A stretch of DNA of 64,000 nt from Heliocidaris erythrogramma (Eukaryota > Echinodermata > Echinoidea > Camarodonta > Echinometridae): the NCBI GenBank assembly GCA_025617745.1, contig CM046866.1:12035725-12099724 (forward strand), given 5' to 3'. A program made the position numbers and the translations under genes. The notes beneath the pieces were generated by a model, which worked only from the letters and a program-made list of their open reading frames with translations, did not search any database and was not told the origin of the DNA. Numbering within the stretch: position 1 is the first letter of the stretch; each line of letters begins with the position of its first letter. Of this stretch, positions 12,380 through 23,340 are shown one piece after another.

Positions 12380-12884
12380 GGGTGAAGCTGCTGCAGCTGC
12401 TGTCGGTCGTTGAAAAACAAATTGGAAGACTTGACTCCAAGTCTGATCTTTGGAATAGCTGAATCTTTTAGCTAGCTTATCCTTCTCTTCATGCCAAATT
12501 CGGAATACAGGCCAGGATTCTCAAAATCATCTTCGGCAAAGTGATCGCTGCAGATTGTACTTCACTCACTTGGCCGGCCCTTGCCACTCTGCCCGCGTGA
12601 GGTTTACATTTGCGACCCACAATTTCCGTAGATTTTCACCTTTAGGAAAATGATGTAGGCTTAAACCATCTTTAGGGGTCGCAACTATACACCGATTAGG
12701 CATTATTGATGAAACTGTGTCCCAAAATCAAAGTTATTGTGAGGAATTAAACACACGAAAATACGCAATGCAAATGGTCGATGCGGTGAATATCATGCTC
12801 GGCACCGGGCTGGGCCTACCGGGGCCTCCGGGCGCGCACGGTATAGGTTAGTGGTATATTTTCCCTTACTTTTCATGCGTCACA

Positions 12885-12904
12885 GATCACGTGATCACGT
12901 GATC
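12885..12904. promoter_or_regulatory. 20-bp palindrome with two E-boxes
   Basis: GATCACGTGATCACGTGATC is a perfect palindrome containing two CACGTG E-boxes 10 bp apart, about one helical turn. CACGTG is the site of bHLH-ZIP factors (USF, MITF/TFEB, MYC/MAX). No adjacent gene was found, so regulatory function is conjecture. Confidence 0.4.
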
Positions 12905-13094
12905 ACGATGTCGCTTCGATGGGTTTTTTTAGGGGCGGGGCTTATGACTGCGTAAATCAGAAAAATGTACTTTTCAAATGATTATAAAATATGAATGAAT
13001 GCATACAAAATCGTGTGATGGATATTTTTTGGCTCCTGATGACACCTTCCTACGAAAAATGGGCAATTATTTTTTTATTTTAGTGACCCTTTAA

Positions 13095-14165
13095 ACCTTT
13101 TTTCAGCCTACCTTTTTAAAAATTTGTTTTTGCAGGTACTGTCACACACCAATATAGAATTCTCATGGACAAGCGTAAGTTAATAGGCATTTGACTAAAC
13201 GATTTGTACTTGTTTCATCCTACATCAGTAAGATTTAAATTTACACAACAGCGTCTATGAGAGATCCACATTCGGCCTAAACACAGAACAGTTTATTTCC
13301 ATAAAATATTTGTTATTCTCCCCCCCCCCCCCCCCCCATAAAAACTCAAACAAACAAACAAAAAACAACAACACAAAACAGAAAACAACACAAAACAAAA
13401 ACAACAAATACAAAACAAAACAAAAAACAAAAACAATTAAACAATTAAATTCAAAATAAATAGATAAAATCTGGAATGATTTGAATGACTCTGTCACAGC
13501 ATGTCCTAAGCTTCACTTCTATATAAATTCACCATATTTAGAAGTTCTATGAAAACAAATTTGTCCTTTTAAAAATTGTACAGTATTTGAGTATAATCCG
13601 AAATGCATCTTACCTTTACGCGTATACCATTTCCCCTTCTTTTATATTATTCTTTTTATCTTGACATAAGAAGAATTCAGATCTACATCCATATAATGAT
13701 GTTCCAAGAAAAACAGTGATGTTTAATTCTTCGATTTTGCAATATTGACTTGGAATAAAACTTGGTCTTCGTATACTAGTACGTAATGGGATAATACAAT
13801 CACTTTTTATTTTATTTTTTTAAATCTAAATGCATCAATGTTTGTGAACGGATGAATTTATTTATTTTTTTAATCTATGGATGTACTATATAATTATGTA
13901 AAACTGAAATTCGATGCCCCATTACAGTGATAATATTCCGTTCTTGTATACAGTGTGTACGCTTCCCAAAGGTTTCGGAAACCATTACAACCTGCCTATA
14001 GTGCTTAACTAACGGTCAGTAGGTGATCATCCATGCCTGCTGTGGTACTCTATGACTGGTCAGCTCCAAGGAAGACCATTGTTATAATGGATGGAGCATC
14101 TCTCGGTAACAAACTGAAGTGGAGGTAGCAAATTTTTAATCAACCCCATTTTGATGGTCTACATC
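13095..14165. other. No gene; AT-rich spacer
   Basis: Contains a C run at 13320-13337 followed by A/C-rich CAAAA-type low-complexity sequence to about 13445. At 14166 a short hAT-like end (CAGCGCTTCTCAA) starts and appears truncated. Confidence 0.4.
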
Positions 14166-14245
14166 AGCGCTTCTCAAGCGGTGGGCCGCGAGGTTTGGCC
14201 AATTTTTTTTTTTTTTAAATAGAATTAAAACAAAATATATGTCTG

Positions 14246-15776
14246 CAGTGGCGTATCTAGGGATTGTGGCGCCCGGGGCAAATAAAGAAGTTACGCCCCT
14301 CCCCCTCGGCCTCCCCTAGTGCCCAAACCTATCTACGTTATTGTACAAGGGAGCAAAGCGACCGAGCGGCAATTTTTTTGCATTTTTGACCCTAAAAAGC
14401 GCAATTTTATGCGCATTTTACCCAGGAATTTTGCAAAGTGACCACTGCAACTATGAACTATGCGGTAGAGAAGTTCGAATTTTGTACATTGATAAACGGT
14501 TTTCTATGCACTCCATTCTAACATTGGGAGCAAAATAATTGACGAAAACCCTTGAGAAATGGTCGAGGAATTCAGCAAATCGACTGGAATTTGAGATTTA
14601 TTTTAAATGTTGAACCTCTGCAAATCTTGTTTTATGCATTTTATCCTATATTGTCATGATTGGGGGCGCAATACTTAGCAAGAGGCAGATGAATCCTACA
14701 CGATAGGGAGCAAAGCAACGACAATTACATCTTTATTTTTGAAATTTTGAACCCTTAAAAAAAGGCTATTTAAAAACTATATACTGGGGGCGCGAAATTA
14801 CGAGATCGTGAAAGACAAAGGGAGGAATTTATTTATTTATTTATTTATTTGAACATATTTAATCAGGATGACAAGATCAGTTAACAACTGTTTTACATCA
14901 TGGTCCTGAGATATCAACAGTATATTAAAAGCATCGAAAAAAATAATAAGTTATTATATATATGATGTGTGGAAAAAATAACACAATGATTATTCCAAAA
15001 TATTCTTGCATAAACTCATAAACAAATAAAAGTAAAAAATGTGGCATAAGATAATGAATTTAAAACAAATGGCGTCAATTAGTTATAAGAATTAACATGT
15101 ATTGGTATTATCATAATGAAATAACGAAACTAATATACAAAACATAACTGAGATAAGACCCAACCGATAAACTGGATATGAATAGAATGAGATAATAGCA
15201 ATTAACTTAAGAAAGTACATTAGTAATAAAAGCACACAATGAAAAATTTACTAACTTAGCATGGAAATAATTAAAAATTTAATTAATATATAAAAACAAC
15301 AATAATTTAACGACTATGAACCAGTAGGGTATATGAACTAATAGAGATAGTAATAACTTAAAAAGGTAGAATATGTTAATAATTCTAGGTGAAATGTGGA
15401 ACGTGAAGACTATTATGGAGACTTAAAAGTATGTTTGCTTATATAAACGTTTAAACGACTGGAGAGATTGAAGATTTTGGAGAGATGTTGGCAGGGAATT
15501 CCATAATTTAATAGCAGCATATTTATAGGATTGCTTGAAACTTTCAATGTTAGGTTTAGGTAAAACAGCATTTAATGAAAGCGACCGAGCTTTTTAAACC
15601 CTCAAAAACTTCTAATGTATTTACCCTATACCGACTGGGGGAGGGGCGCATAATCCTTCAGGATTGTGATTTTTCTTCATTTTCCCTTTTTTTTCTTTCT
15701 TTCTTTTGCTTTTTTTTTGCGCCCCCTCCAAGTGTTGCCCGGGGCACGTGCCCCCTGCCCCCAAGATACGCCACTG
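14246..15776. mobile_element. hAT-like non-autonomous element
   Basis: The left tip CAGTGGCGTATCT and right tip AGATACGCCACTG are exact inverses. They are bordered by TATGTCTG (14238-14245) and TACGTCTG (15777-15784), an 8-bp target duplication with one difference, as hAT transposases make. The GC-rich subterminal words GCCCGGGGCA and TGCCCGGGGCA also occur at both sides. The middle (about 14826-15580) is AT-rich, starts with (TTTA)n, and looks like a separate repeat inserted into or captured by the element. No transposase frame. Confidence 0.8.
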
Positions 15777-15784
15777 TACGTCTG

Positions 15785-18080
15785 ATCTTGCATGACACAG
15801 CTAGAATTCAACTACATGTACGTACTGTTACTTGTTTAAAATGTTATCAGAGATCTATGTTTTTACAAAATGGAGGGTACACTGTAAAAAAAAAAAAAAA
15901 AAAAAAACACCGTAGTTTTTACTTATTTGAATTATGTTAAGATATACGGCCTCAATTTTTTTTAAGTATTAGTATCTTAAGGCTATTTCGAGTACATTCT
16001 ACTAAAAATAGCATGAAGTTATCATTACCTGGAAAAATCAAGTTGAGTTACATTAACGTAAATAATTTAACTATTATTGCAATCATGATAGATAACAATT
16101 TTTAAAAATTATGACAGTCATGTTTAAAATTGTACCCATCTAACATTCACTACCACCCATTCAATTCAATTTAGGATTTAACCAATTTAGGATTTAACCA
16201 ATATATACCATCACCAACAAACAATATTACATACTCTTTAATTTGACAAGTACTAAAAAGACACCTAATTCTATACTTGATCGTAGCATCTTAAAAAGAA
16301 AATTGGTTGACACTTTTCCTGAAATATCAAGTTCTGATTTGTTTTGTATTGGGTGACAATTAAAAATTGTCTTGTCTTCTTATCTTTGCCAAAATGTATT
16401 AGAAAATATTATAAACTCCTTAAATATTCATTCACCCTCAAAAAAGAATTGTTTTATTTAAAAAAGAGATTAATTTAGTCTTCATGAATTATGTTAATTA
16501 TGTTAATTATATTAATTATTCATGATTTTGTTCCCCACCAGTACGGCAGTGGTCAAGCGTTTGTCAACAAAGGAGACTGTATGGCAAGCTATCATGCATA
16601 CATTTATCGCTGCTCCAAGCATAACTATGGCTCCACAAGTAGCAAATTTTGAAAATGACATTGCCTCACAAAAGTAGCTGTAGAATCAAACTGTCAAACC
16701 CAATATTGGTAATCTTGGTGTCATTTTACTTGGAAATGAATTTTCTACCCGATGAAATAAAAAAAACTAATGATATTCTATCAATTATATTGTTGAAATT
16801 GCAATTTGCAGGTCAGGGGTGTTGCATTCTTTTGGGCCCCCTGCATGTACAGAATACATTTTTCAAAATGACCTCATTGTTATGAGGTCATTGTAATCAG
16901 TACTGGCAATGTTAAAAACAGCGGTTGATATTTATAATTAACAAATCTCTGTTGTAAAAACAAGTTTAAAAATATCCTAAATGTAATTTTTTTAAAGAGG
17001 ATTTGAGGTAGTCAGAAACTTAAAATGCTGCACTTTTTTATTCAAAATGTAAAGAAAGTAAAGACATGACTTTAAATATTTACCTTATCACCTTCCATAT
17101 CTTGTCATCAAAGAAATTCTTTCGTGAGTATGCCGTCAATAGGTACACCCTGGTGATTTACTTTCATACCCCAAATTCAATTCCCAAACCTCGGGGATTC
17201 ATTCAAAACAATGAACACCAAATTAGGTACTTAGATAAAAACAGGAAACTGATTGAAAGTAACCATATATAATAAGGAATTCGGAATACAGACCAATCAT
17301 CAGGCTCGCCTTAACATTTGTGCGCATGCGCAATCTTCTGGAGAATGTGCGTTTCTTTTTACATTTTACTGGGAGGGGTGGCATCAATATGATTTCATTG
17401 AAAAAAATAGAAAAGGAAGAATTTACAGTAAAAATTGTGACATATCGCCCAACCTAGGGCGGATCTAGGGGGGGGGTCACCAATGAAGGTGAGTTTTGAG
17501 AGGGGAGTGGGGTTATTTTACCATTCTATGATAAATCTGAAGACGTGGTATAATTTATACCTTTTTACTATTTCTCTTTCTAGTTCTATTTTATTTTCTC
17601 ATCATCTTGCCTAATAAGCATGCTTATAACAGGGGAATAGAGTAGCGATGCAAATATTGTAAATTCAGGGCAGTTTTCCTTGTTGACCCCCCTCTCCCGT
17701 TCCATCACCGCCGCCACCCACAATCCATGAAGGAACAATGAGATCTAATTCATGTTGGAATGATAAAATGATTCCACGATGTATGCAGTTATTCATCTGT
17801 AGGCCTGTCATAGGTTCAATGCAGAAAATGGATTCTTGGTGCAATGGACACATTATTGGGGAAATCCATCTTCAGGCAGTCAAGTAAACATTGCCGGAGG
17901 CATGCACGTAAACCACACATTGAGTATTAAAGGCAAATAAAATTTCATGTCACAGCTTGCAGCCCGCCTTGATGACATACATCATTAAAAAGAAAACAAC
18001 AACTTATGTGCCCATAATTTTCTATTTTGAGGGTGTGATTCATTAAGTTAGTTTGTAGGCCAGTGGGAGATACCGGGATA
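15785..18080. other. Intergenic, no gene recognised
   Basis: AT-rich. An A run at 15887-15907 follows TACACTGTAAAA, which resembles the tip of the TA-flanked MITE at 7940, so a decayed relative may start here. A short direct duplication of TTTAGGATTTAACCAA lies near 16171-16202. No coding evidence. Confidence 0.4.
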
Positions 18081-18090
18081 GGCATTGCAA

Positions 18091-18205
18091 CAATTCTTCT
18101 TCTCCTTCTCCTCCTCCTCCTCATCCTCCTTCTTCTTCTCCTCCTCCTCCTTCCACTCCTTGTCCTTCTCCTTCTCCTTCCTCTTCCTCTTCTTCTTCTT
18201 TTTAT
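18091..18205. repeat. CTT/CTC-rich microsatellite
   Basis: Imperfect CTT and CTC triplets produce poly-Leu, poly-Ser/Phe and poly-Arg frames that are not genes. A C run at 18425-18439 and CT-rich sequence to about 18530 follow. Confidence 0.8.
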
Positions 18206-18927
18206 CGTTATTATCAGTATTATTATTATCACCACCGTCATTGTTCTTACATTTTTCTTTTTTTTTTTAATTGCCACAAAAGAGCTGTCAGTAAGAGCCT
18301 GCTGTTTCATCACATTAAACGAATCCGTAAGTGTTTGGTGAGGCTATTGATAACATTTTGTAATAAATATACAAATAAAAAGTAAGCATAACTTCAAGCT
18401 TTAGACTTCCATTTTTTTTTCTAACCCCCCCCCCCCCCCTTCTCTCTCTATATCTCTCTCTCTCCCTTTTGCTCCCACCCCCTCTCCTCTTTCTGTCTGT
18501 CTCTATCTCCTGTCTCTCTCTCTCTTTCAACACGTGTTCAATTTCATGATCCTCTGTTAGTATTCCATCATTTCTGTTCATAAAATTATCTTGTCTATCA
18601 CAATTACATATTCCACCTTTCAAAATCCATTCCTTCCAATATGGACTGACACTAAAATTTGAAAATGATAAAATATATTTCAAAGAAATCTACAAAGTTT
18701 GATTTCACAAGTGTTCAATGATAAAATAACAAATTACTGGGAAATTGTGCTACTTAAAGTTTAAGTGTATTTCATTTGGCCATTTACCATAACGGGGGGG
18801 GGGGGGTATAATCTAAACAAAGCAATGAACCTTTGTCTTACATAGACAAGATACGTGATTTTGTTTCCCTACAAAAGCCAACTCGAATTTTAAGGTAACA
18901 TTTACCTCAAAACACATCTTAGTTGCT

Positions 18928-19387
18928 TTAAAGGGAAAGTCGATCGTGGTATTTGGTTGATTTGAATAAAAGCAGCAAAATAAGAGAAAACAGATGAGTG
19001 AATGTTTTAGCAAAATCCGATAAGAAATATATCTTGCGAGTTCCTCTCTCATTTTCTCAGTACAGAAAATTTCATAAATTTTCATTTTCTTCTTTTTTGA
19101 TGAAGGAATAGATTTGTTTCAGACAGGTATGTGTAAAACATATGAGCAATGATTATATTTAAAGTGCAAGTATGTATATTTTCTTTAGAGAAAATGGAAA
19201 TTAATGATACAGTGAAAATGGGAGAGGAGCTCGCAAGATAGGTCACGGATTTGCCAATTTGTGTCCGATCGATTACAATCATAACCTTATTTCTTGTTGT
19301 ATTTTGCTAAACCTTCACTGATCTGTTTCTTTAATTTTTCTGCTTCTTTAAAACCAAATTGTAATCAGGGTGGACTTCTCCTTTTAA
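18928..19387. mobile_element. TTAA-flanked MITE
   Basis: It starts TTAAAGGGAAAGTC and ends in CTTCTCCTTTTAA, with TTAA at each edge. Inner words recur inverted: CTTGCGAGTTCCTCTC near 19033 against GAGAGGAGCTCGCAAG near 19221. Non-coding. The ends belong to the same TTAAAG group seen elsewhere in this window. Confidence 0.6.
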
Positions 19388-20273
19388 AAAAAGCGACAGA
19401 CTATGTTAGAATATGCTACAATTGTATTTCGTGCAAATATTTGCTCATGATATTATTCTTTTTTGTACATGACCGTTTTTAACCTCATCCCCAAATCATG
19501 TGACAAACAAAAAAACATGCCGCAACATGAATTTATTCTCAGAAAGAATATCTTACTAATGAAATAAACACTGAAATACATCAAAACATAGGTGGTTATA
19601 CAATAATTTATTACAAAATACCCTTAATCACAAATGTAAATATTTACAAATAAATATCAAATACAAACTTGAACATGATAAAAATAGGTTTAACAATGAT
19701 CAACAGGGAAGAACGACAATAGCCTTAAAACACTTTTGTCATGCAAAGACATTATATCAGTTATTGCTTGCGATAAAGAAGTTTTACAAATATTTTAGAC
19801 TACTCAAGTAGGTAAATTTTATCAAAACATAAGGCAATTCAATCAAACAAGTCTTGAAACTCCCTCCCCCCCCCCCCCCCCCCCCCCCATTACAATTAGA
19901 CTTTTGAACATGTATTAACTCACAATTAATTGACATTGTACATTTATCATATTGTAGTTAGCTGTAGAGTTTTGCATGTTTGTTTTCAGGTTTATAACTA
20001 TAGGATCATGCTACAGAAATCCAAACAATCAAATGCCAATCATTTGTCATGTGTTAGTTATGCTTAATTTCAGTTAATTGTCCAGATTACAATTACATCT
20101 TTTCTAATGCAAATCCGAAACACGCATTCAAATATCAACTGCAAATGAGATGCATCAAAACAGTATTGAATAATGTACCATCAAATAATTACATCAATAA
20201 CAATTGATAAAACCTGACAAAACATTACATACATGGTTTACATGGTTTTCAATCTCTATTTTGCAACACATTA
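19388..20273. other. No gene; AT-rich spacer with C run
   Basis: Nothing recognisable apart from a run of 23 C at 19866-19888. Confidence 0.4.
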
Positions 20274-20679
20274 TAGAGTACCGAAGTGATGACGTCACAA
20301 AAAGTTATTTTTTCATTTTGACATTTTTTATACCATATCTCAAAGGAACATGGTGAAAAACATCCAGAGCCCAAATTTTATGGCAATTGGCTCATTGGGC
20401 CCCGAGATATGGCCACATGAATGCCTCCTTAGCCCCATTGAAGTCAGTGTTAAATTAGCCTGGTTCTTAACACTTTAGAACCAGGCCAATTTACACTGAC
20501 TTCAATGGGGCTAATTAGATATTCATATAGCCATACATGTACCTTGGGCCACCATGAACTGATTCATGTCAAATTTGCTGTATGTGTGAACGTTTTCCAT
20601 CATGCTCTACCTAAATATGGTCATAAAAATACTGAAATACAAAAATCAAAATTTGATGACATCACACTTCGGTACTCTA
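20274..20679. mobile_element. TA-flanked palindromic MITE
   Basis: Left TAGAGTACCGAAGTGATGAC, right GTACTCTA preceded by ATCACACTTCG, bordered by TA. The centre is also palindromic: GCCCCATTGAAGTCAGTGT near 20431 against ACACTGACTTCAATGGGGC near 20493. Single strands could fold almost end to end. Non-coding. Confidence 0.8.
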
Positions 20680-20776
20680 TAAGAGAGCAGGTCAATTCCA
20701 AAGTCATCACAAGTGGTTAAAAGATTTGAAAAGGGATAAAAATATATATGTGATCCAACTTATGTATGATTGAAAC

Positions 20777-21385
20777 TTAAAGGAGTACTCCGGCCTGAAA
20801 ATAAGATTAATCAAATGAATAGAGTAAAATTAAACAAGCAAAACACTGAAAATTTCATCGAAATCCGATAAAAAATAACGAAGTTATTGAAATTTTAAAT
20901 TTTGCATTATTTTGGGAAACAGTTCTATGCATGTCATCATGAATATGTAATGAGTGAGCTTATGATGTCACGTCCCCACTTTCCTTTTTTAACTATATTA
21001 TATGAAATCTTCATTATTTCATTTTTTTATACATGTCTATAAAAAATATCTCCCTTGTTACAAAATAAGTTACAGCAATGATGAACTTACACATTAAATA
21101 AGGAGTCAGTCCTTTTAGTTATAGGCTTGGAGCAGAAAATTTGAATAATTGCAATTTCATATAATAAAATACAAAAGAAAAAGTGGGGATATGACATCAT
21201 CAGCTCACTCACTGCATATTCATGAGGATGTGCACATAACTGTTTTACCAAAATAATGCAAAACTTAAAATTCCATAACTTCATTATTTTTCATCCGATT
21301 TCGATGAAATTTTCAGTGATTTGTTTGTTTAATTTTACTCTATTTATTCAATTCATATTAATTTCAGGCCGGAGTACCCCTTTAA
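20777..21385. mobile_element. TTAA-flanked MITE with long terminal inverted repeats
   Basis: It starts TTAAAGGAGTACTCCGGCC and ends GGCCGGAGTACCCCTTTAA. The inverted arms continue for about 150 bases each (AATTTCATCGAAATCC against its inverse near 21289). TTAA lies at both edges. I recall this arm sequence as very common in echinoderm DNA, which is one reason for the proposed host. Confidence 0.85.
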
Positions 21386-21460
21386 TAAACATCTCCCACA
21401 TGAGAATCTAAATGTGTGCAATTTGGGGATCTCATGGACCGGCAAATGTCTGACACTACC

Positions 21461-21859
21461 TTCAAAGAGAAGGCCGAGTTCTGGAAAAGGATAAAAAAAT
21501 AATTGTGAGCTTTCTCATTCTGTTTATCTTAGTTTTGGAAGAATATCAGGGAAGAAAGGTCCCCTGAAAATGATTGCTCCTCAATTGTCCTCATATTTGA
21601 AATATGATGAGAAGAGTAGAAAGCTCAACCAAACTTTATCACATGTGTGTGTGTGTGTGTAGTCCCATATACACATTCCTGTATGCCATGCATGTAATTT
21701 TCAACAGGATTGAGTCTATTTCGTATCATTTTGATGACTCCCAAACCTCACAGTATACACTAATCCTTGTGCACTACATCATACACCTTTCCCCATTGCT
21801 TCCAGACAGTTTTTTTTTCACAATGTAATTACTTGTCCATAACTTAACTTTATCTTTAA
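21461..21859. mobile_element. TTAA-type MITE, family B copy 1
   Basis: It starts TTCAAAGAGAAGGCCGAGTT (mutated TTAA) and ends near AACTTTATCTTTAA. It is a clear relative of the copy at 24023-24351 inside CDT1: both share GTGAGCTTTCTCATTCT and GGAAGAATATCA. A (GT)n tract lies at about 21643-21660. Confidence 0.7.
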
Positions 21860-22488
21860 ACTTTAAAAATCCTGCATTTATAATAATGAAATTTCAATGC
21901 TAATAAATAGTGACATATTAAAAGAATATTCATGTATGCTATTGCAAAACGGTTTCTAAATTGTTGAGGAATTATTGGGAATAGTAAAAAAAAAAATTCT
22001 ATATAACAGCTAAATCACAAACAATTTTATTTACACAACATTAAAATCCAAAATGATAAAACAAAGCAACAAATGACATTGGCTAGACATAGTTGTAAAG
22101 GGCAGAATAAAAGGAAAAGAATAAAAAGGGAATGATTTATTTAAAAAAAACATGAAGCAGGACAAATGGTCTACTGTATGCAAGATATAACATTCTACAA
22201 CCAAAGAGATACTAACTAGAACATGCTTTGGCTATTTTAAAAAGAACATGACAACATGCAAAAAAATCAGTAAAAGTCAACGGGAGTTATAATTCTACAC
22301 TTAATCCAACCTGAAAACCAGTAAACAATTATGACAGCCGATGAAGCATGTGCAAGCTCAAATATTTACTAATAATGGCACATAATATGAATTAAGTTCC
22401 CCTCCATGATTCAAACAGCAACTGTCATCATGACAGAGATTAACAGCACTGCACATTAGCTGCACGCATCGGGGAAGACTGGTTAGAC
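21860..22488. other. No gene recognised
   Basis: AT-rich spacer downstream of the CDT1 stop codon. It may include part of the CDT1 3' untranslated region, but no poly(A) signal could be assigned. Confidence 0.35.
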
Positions 22489-22895
22489 CAGCGCTTCTCA
22501 ACCTTTATTAACTGAGGGCCACTTTAGCTCTTAGAAAATTATCGGGCCCACTTTGGATATCAGAAATTTTTCAAGGCCCATCTTACAAAAAATTAATGAG
22601 CAAATATGACAAGAAAACGTGACACAAGAAAATACAGAATGAATTGTGTGTTAATTACATCTATGTGATTTCTCACTGTCAGTTGTAATGCCTAAAAATT
22701 TATTCTGCTTACCTTGACATAGATCTAAATCTTTGAGAAAAATTTTAACATGCGACAGTATATCGCTAAATTCCATCTGTTTCATGTAAGAGCAGTCACA
22801 TTTTTAGTTTTTTCTATTTTCAAAAAAATTTCGGCTGACCTCGCGGCCCATTTGAGAGCTTTGCTGCCCCTGTGCCCACTGGTTGAGAAGCACTG
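22489..22895. mobile_element. hAT-type MITE
   Basis: The tips CAGCGCTTCTCAACC and GGTTGAGAAGCACTG are inverse with one mismatch. They have the Charlie-like CAGNGNTTCTCAA form. GGTTAGAC at 22481-22488 and GGTAAGAC at 22896-22903 make an 8-bp target duplication with one difference. It is 407 bases and non-coding, and lies just downstream of the CDT1 stop codon. Confidence 0.85.
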
Positions 22896-23340
22896 GGTAA
22901 GACAATACAAAAACTTAGTTCTGCCAGTGCTGTGACATTCTACTTGTTAGAAAAAGACCAGCGGTATTTCTTTCACAAATGGCGCTTGCTTGGGCTGATA
23001 CGATGACAGAGTGCAACCATATTCACTTGAAAAAGCAAATGTGCCAGCGTCATCCTTAGCAGATGGACACAGTGAAGATTAACCAACATCCTTTTCCCTT
23101 TCTTTTCTTGCTCTTTCATGCTCTGATAATTCAACTCAAAAAAGCAAGATAACCAACATCACTTTCAGTAGGTAGTTCAAGTAAAGGCAACCTTTTTGAG
23201 TTTTTGCTCAATTTTCTTGCCTACTCTGAGCTACATGTTGACAGTATTTATAGCCATGCTATGGCATTCCACTGAGAAAATCCAATCAACAAACATCATT
23301 GTCAGTAGGTGGGTCTATATAAGCCTTGTTAAATTTCTTC

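Larger units (their letters stand above)
11416..13094. mobile_element. TTAA-flanked inverted-repeat element
   Basis: The left edge TTAAAGGTTGACTAAA mirrors the right edge TTTTAGTGACCCTTTAA. A further inverted pair, GTGACGTATGAAAAGTAAG near 11592 and CTTACTTTTCATGCGTCAC near 12866, supports a single element of about 1.7 kb. The middle is less AT-rich than its surroundings and holds two precise hairpins and an E-box palindrome, listed separately. Open frames inside are short and unrecognised. Confidence 0.55.

Noticed and set aside
17945..18341. Arg-rich / Leu-rich frames
   Set aside because: Translations of a CTT/CTC microsatellite.
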